Both the position numbers and the translations under genes were made by a program. Shown here in pieces: positions 58,903-64,000 of a stretch of DNA of 64,000 bases; within the stretch, counting starts at the first letter, position 1, and each line of letters starts with the position of its first letter. The notes below the pieces were generated by a model. It saw nothing but the letters and a program-made list of their open reading frames with translations. It made no database searches and was not told where the DNA came from. The DNA is from Chamaea fasciata. Lineage: Eukaryota > Chordata > Aves > Passeriformes > Sylviidae. The DNA lies in contig JARCOQ010000234.1 of assembly GCA_029207755.1 (NCBI GenBank), positions 61,837 through 125,836 of the forward strand, read 5' to 3'.

Positions 58903-61900
58903 ACACCTAGGGGTCAGCCAGGGCACCCCAGGGACACCCAGGGCACCCCCAGGGACACCAAGGGGACAGCCAGGGCCCCCCAGGGACATCTAGGGGACAG
59001 GCAGGGCACCCCCAGGGACACCCAGGGCACCCCCAACGACACCTAGGGGACAGGCAGAGCACCCCGAGAGACCCCTAGGGGACACCCAGGGCACTCGCAG
59101 GGACACTCTGGGCACCCACAGGGACATCTTGGGGACAGCCAGGGCACCCCAAGGACACCCAGGGCACCCCCAGGGACGCCTAGGGGACAGCCAGGGCACC
59201 CCAGGGACACCCAGGGCACCCCCAGGGACACCTAGGGGACAGCCAGGGCACCCCAAGGACAGCCAGGGCAGCCCAGGGACACCTACGGGACAGCCAGGGA
59301 ACGCCAGGGACACCATGGGCACGCACAGGGACACCTAGGGGACAGGCAGGGCACCCCCAGGGACATTTAGGGGACAGCAAGGGCACTCCAGGGACACCCA
59401 GGGCACCCCCAAGGACACCTAGGGGACAGCCAGGGCACCCCAGGGACACCCAGGGCACCCCCAGGGACACCTAGGGGACAGCCAGGGCACCCCAAGGACA
59501 GCCAGGGCAGCCCAGGGACACCTACGGGACAGCCAGGGAACGCCAGGGACACCATGGGCACGCCCAGGGACACCTAGGGGACAGGCAGGGCACCCCCAGG
59601 GACATTTAGGGGACAGCAAGGGCACTCCAGGGACACCCAGGGCACCCCCAGGGACACCTAGGGGACAGCCAGGGCACCCCAGGGACACCCAGGGCACCCC
59701 CAGGGACACCTAGGGGACAGCCAGGGCACCCCAAGGACAGCCAGGGCAGCCCAGGGACACCTACGGGACAGCCAGGGAACGCCAGGGACACCATGGGCAC
59801 GCCCAGGGACACCTAGGGGACAGGCAGGGCACTCCCAGGGACACTCTGGGCACGCACAGGGACACCGAGGGGACAGCCAGGGCACCCCCAGGGACACCTA
59901 GGGGACAGCCAGGGCACCCCAGAGACACCTAGGGGACAGCCAGGGCACCCCAGGGACACCCAGGGCACCCCCAGGGACACCTAGGGGACAGCCAGGGCAC
60001 TCCCAGGGACACCCTGGGCACCCCCAGGGACACCGACGGGACAGCCAGGGCACTCCAGGGACAGCCAGGGCACCCCCAGGGATACCTAGGGCACCCCCAG
60101 GGCGCTCTAGGGACAGCCAGGGCACCCGCAGGGACACCCAGGGCACACCCAGGGACACCTAGGGGACAGCCAGGGCACCCTAGGGACAGCCAGGGCACCC
60201 CCAGGGACACCGAGAGGACAGGCAGGGCACCCCCAGAGGCACCTTGGGGACAGCCAGGGCACCCCAGGGACACCCAGGGCACCCCCAGGGACACCTAGGG
60301 GACAGGCAGGGCACCCCCAGGGACACCTAGGGGACAGCCAGGGCACCCTAAAGATAGCCAGGGCACCCCCAGGGACACCTAGGGGACAGGCAGGGCACCC
60401 CCCGGGACACTGAGGGGAAAGCCAGGGCACCCCCAGGGACATTTAGGGGACAGCCAGGGCACTCCAGGGACACCCAGGTCACCCCTAGGGACACCTAGGG
60501 GACAGCCAGGACCCTCCCAGGGACACTTAGAGGACAGGCAGGGCACCCCCAGGGCGCCCCAGGGACACCCAGGGCACCCCCAGTGACACCAAGGGGACAG
60601 CCAGGGCACCCCAGGGACACCAAGGGGACAGCCAGGGCACCCCCAAGGACACCTAGGGGACAGCCAGGGCACCCCCAGGGACACCTAGAGGACAGGCAGG
60701 GAACCCCCAGGGCACCCCAGGGACACCCAGGGCACCCCCAGGGACACCAAGGGGACAGCCAGAGCACCCCAAGGACAGCCAGGGCACCCCCAGGGACACC
60801 TAGGGGTCAGCCAGGGCACCCCAGGGACACCTAGGGCACCCCCAGGGCACCCTAGGGACAGCCAGGGCACCCCCAGGGACACCCAGGGCACACCCAGGGA
60901 CACCTAGGGGACAGCCAGGGCACCCTAGGGACAGCCAGGGCACCCCCAGGGACACCGAGAGGACAGGCAGGGCACCCCCAGGGACACCTTGGGGACAGCC
61001 AGGGCACCCCAGGGACACCCAGGGCACCCCCAGGGACACCTAGGGGACAGCCAGGGCCCCCCCAGGGACACCTAGGGGACAGCCAGGGCACCCCAGGACA
61101 GCCAGGGCCCCCCCAGGGACACCTAGGGGACAGCCAGGGCCCCCCCAGGGACACCCAGGGCACCCCCAGGGACACCAAGGGGACAGGCAGGGCACCCCAG
61201 GGACACCCAGGGCACCCCCAGGGACACCTAGGGGACAGGCAGGCAACCCCCAGGGACACCTAGGGGACAGCCAGGGCACCCTAAAGATAGCCAGGGCACC
61301 CCCAGGGACACCTAGGGGACAGGCAGGGCACCCCCAGGGACACTGAGGGGAAAGCTAGGGCACCCCCAGGGACATTTAGGGGACAGCCAGGGCACTCCAG
61401 GGACACCCAGGTCACCCCTAGGGACACCTAGGGGACAGCCAGGGCACCCCCAGGGACACCTAGGGAACAGGCAGGATACCCCAGGGACACCTAGGGGACA
61501 GCCAGGGCCCCCCCAGGGACACCTAGAGGACAGGCAGGGCACCCCCAGGGCGCCCCAGGGACACCCAGGGCACCCCCAGTGACACCAAGGGGACAGCCAG
61601 AGCACCCCAGGGACACCAAGGGGACAGCCAGGGCACCCCCAGGGACACCTAGGGGACAGCCAGGGCACCCCCAGGGACATTTAGGGGACAGCCAGGGCAC
61701 TCCAGGGACACCCAGGGCACTCCCAGGGACATTTAGGGGACAGCCAGGGCACTCCAGGTACACCCAGGGCAACCCCAGGGACGCCTAGGGGACAGCCAGG
61801 GCACCCCCAGGGACACCTAGAGGACACGCAGGGCACCCCCAGGGCACCCCAGGGACACCCAGGGCACCCCCAGGGACACCAAGGGGACAGCCAGAGCACC

Positions 61901-64000
61901 CCAAGGACAGCCAGGGCACCCCCAGGGACACCTAGGGGTCAGCCAGGGCACCCCAGGGACACCCAGGGCACCCCCAGGGACATCTAGGGGACAGGCAGGG
62001 CACCCCCAGGGACACCCAGGGCACCCCCAACGACACCTAGGGGACAGGCAGGGCACCCCCAACGACACCTAGGGGACAGGCAGGGCACCCCCAGAGACCC
62101 CTAGGGGACAGCCAGGGCACTCGCAGGGACACTCTGGGCACCCACAGGGACATCTTGGGGACAGCCAGGGCACCCCAAGGACACCCAGGGCAGCCCAGGG
62201 ACACCTACGGGACAGCCAGGGAACGCCAGGGACACCATGGGCACGCCCAGGGACACCTAGGGGACAGGCAGGGCACCCCCAGGGATATTTAGGGGACAGC
62301 CAGGGCACTTCCAGGGACACCCTGGGCACCCCCAGGGACACCGACGGGACAGCCAGGGCACTCCAGGGACAGCCAGGGCACCCCCAGGGACACCTAGGGC
62401 ACCCCCAGGGCGCTCTAGGGACAGCCAGGGCACCCGCAGGGACACCCAGGGCACACCCAGGGACACCTAGGGGACAGCCAGGGCACCCTAAGGACAGCCA
62501 GGGCACCCCCAGGGACACCGAGAGGACAGGCAGGGCACCCCCAGAGACACCTTGGGGACAGCCAGGGCACCCCAGGGACACCCAGGGCACCCCCAGGGAC
62601 ACCTAGGGGACAGGCAGGGCACCCCCAGGGACACTGAGGGGAAAGCCAGGGCACCCCCAGGGACATTTAGGGGACAGCCAGGGCACTCCAGGGACACCCA
62701 GGTCACCCCTAGGGACACCTAGGGGACAGCCAGGGCACCCCCAGGGACACCTAGGGAACAGGCAGGATACCCCAGGGACACCTAGAGGACAGGCAGGGCA
62801 CCCCCAGGGCGCCCCAGGGACACCCAGGGCACCCCCAGTGACACCAAGGGGACAGCCAGGGCACCCCAGGGACACCAAGGGGACAGCCAGGGCACCCCCA
62901 GGGACACCTAGGGGACAGCCAGGGCACCCCCAGGGACACCAAGGGGACAGCCAGAGCACCCCAAGGACAGCCAGGGCACCCCCAGGGACACCTAGGGGTC
63001 AGCCAGGGCACCCCAGGGACACCTAGGGCACCCCCAGGGCACCCTAGGGACAGCCAGGGCACCCCCAGGGACACCCAGGGCACACCCAGGGACACCTAGG
63101 GGACAGCCAGGGCACCCTAGGGACAGCCAGGGCACCCCCAGGGACACCGAGAGGACAGGCAGGGCACCCCCAGGGACAGCTTGGGGACAGCCAGGGCACC
63201 CCAGGGACACCCAGGGCACCCCCAGGGACACCTAGGGGACAGCCAGGGCCCCCCCAGGGACACCTAGGGGACAGCCAGGGCCCCCCAGGACAGCCAGGGC
63301 CCCCCCAGGGACACCTAGGGGACAGCCAGGGCCCCCCCAGGGACACCCAGGGCACCCCCAGGGACACCAAGGGGACAGGCAGGGCACCCCAGGGACACCC
63401 AGGGCACCCCCAGGGACACCTAGGGGACAGGCAGGGCACCCCCAGGGAAACCCAGGGGACCCCCAACGACACCTAGGGGACAGGCAGAGCACCCCCAGGG
63501 ACACCTAGGGGACAGCCAGGGCACCCTAAAGATAGCCAGGGCACCCCCAGGGACACCTAGGGGACAGGCAGGGCACCCCCAGGGACACTGAGGGGAAAGC
63601 CAGGGCACCCCCAGGGACATTTAGGGGACAGCCAGGGCACTCCAGGGACACCCAGGTCACCCCTAGGGACACCTAGGGGACAGCCAGGGCACCCCCAGGG
63701 ACACCTAGGGGACAGGCAGGGCACCCTCACGGACACTGAGGGGAAAGCCAGGGCACCCACAGGGACATTTAGGGGACAGCCAGGGCACTCCAGGGACACC
63801 CAGGTCACCCCTAGGGGCACCTAGGGGACAGCCAGGCCACCCCCAGGGACACCTAGGGGACAGCCAGGGTACCCCAGGGACACCCAGGGCACCCCCTGGG
63901 ACACCTAGGGGACAGGTAGGGCACCCCCAGGGACACCGAGGGGAAAGCCAGGGCAACCTCAGGGACACCTAGGGGAAGGCAGGACACCCCCAGGGACACC
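58903..64000. repeat. Minisatellite, right end of window
   Basis: Continues to the window edge. Contains a 239-bp higher-order repeat (about 59180-59820, nearly three units) and a 2192-bp offset duplication (about 60730-61700 against 62922-63900). The last 300 bp resemble 54040-54340. No gene. Confidence 0.95.

Noticed and set aside
1..64000. Telomeric or subtelomeric repeat because of CCTAGGGG
   Set aside because: The word occurs once per unit in a longer unrelated repeat; no TTAGGG runs were found.

Overview
The window looks like vertebrate, most probably songbird (passerine), nuclear DNA. The reasons are very GC-rich minisatellite arrays, CpG islands with YY1/ETS/NF-Y-type promoter motifs, short GT-AG introns, introns rich in GGGGTTTTTGGGG-like and ACTGGGATGG-like simple repeats (typical of avian microchromosomal genes), and one degenerate element with a tRNA-Ile-like head and a CR1-like tail, as in the passerine SINE family TguSINE1. 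There are no bacterial operons, CRISPR arrays or telomeric TTAGGG arrays. Almost all long reading frames here are by-products of stop-poor tandem repeats and are not annotated as genes.

Layout. (1) 1-30858: a minisatellite mega-array with a ~31/32-bp unit, interrupted by seven near-identical ~1.3-kb non-minisatellite cassettes. These are arranged as ~2.6-kb higher-order units and ~7.6-kb duplicons. (2) 30859-34900: mostly single-copy DNA. The last exons of a small membrane-protein gene can be read on the minus strand, upstream of which lie a SINE, three tandem promoter-like CpG units with YY1/ETS motifs, and three tandem ~73-bp units each with a CTCF-like site. (3) 34900-38456: AT-rich low-complexity DNA and single-copy DNA without a recognisable gene. 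(4) 38457-45700: four tandem ~1.3-1.7-kb units plus a decayed fifth, each carrying the same set of minus-strand splice signals; then a smaller internal duplication. (5) 45700-48161: single-copy DNA, a 41-bp minisatellite, a CpG-island promoter and a GC-box minisatellite. (6) 48162-49382: an eighth, divergent and truncated cassette. (7) 49383-64000: the same minisatellite again, dominated by a nearly perfect 4.37-kb tandem duplication.

How it fits together. The cassette seems to be a fragment of an avian gene with small exons and short introns. Its right edge joins the minisatellite at the same base in every copy, so cassette and array have been amplified together. The central 17-kb island between the two arrays holds the functional-looking DNA: promoter-like CpG islands, a candidate boundary element and two candidate spliced loci. 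No gene could be named with confidence. Splice models are inferred from sequence alone and need RNA evidence.
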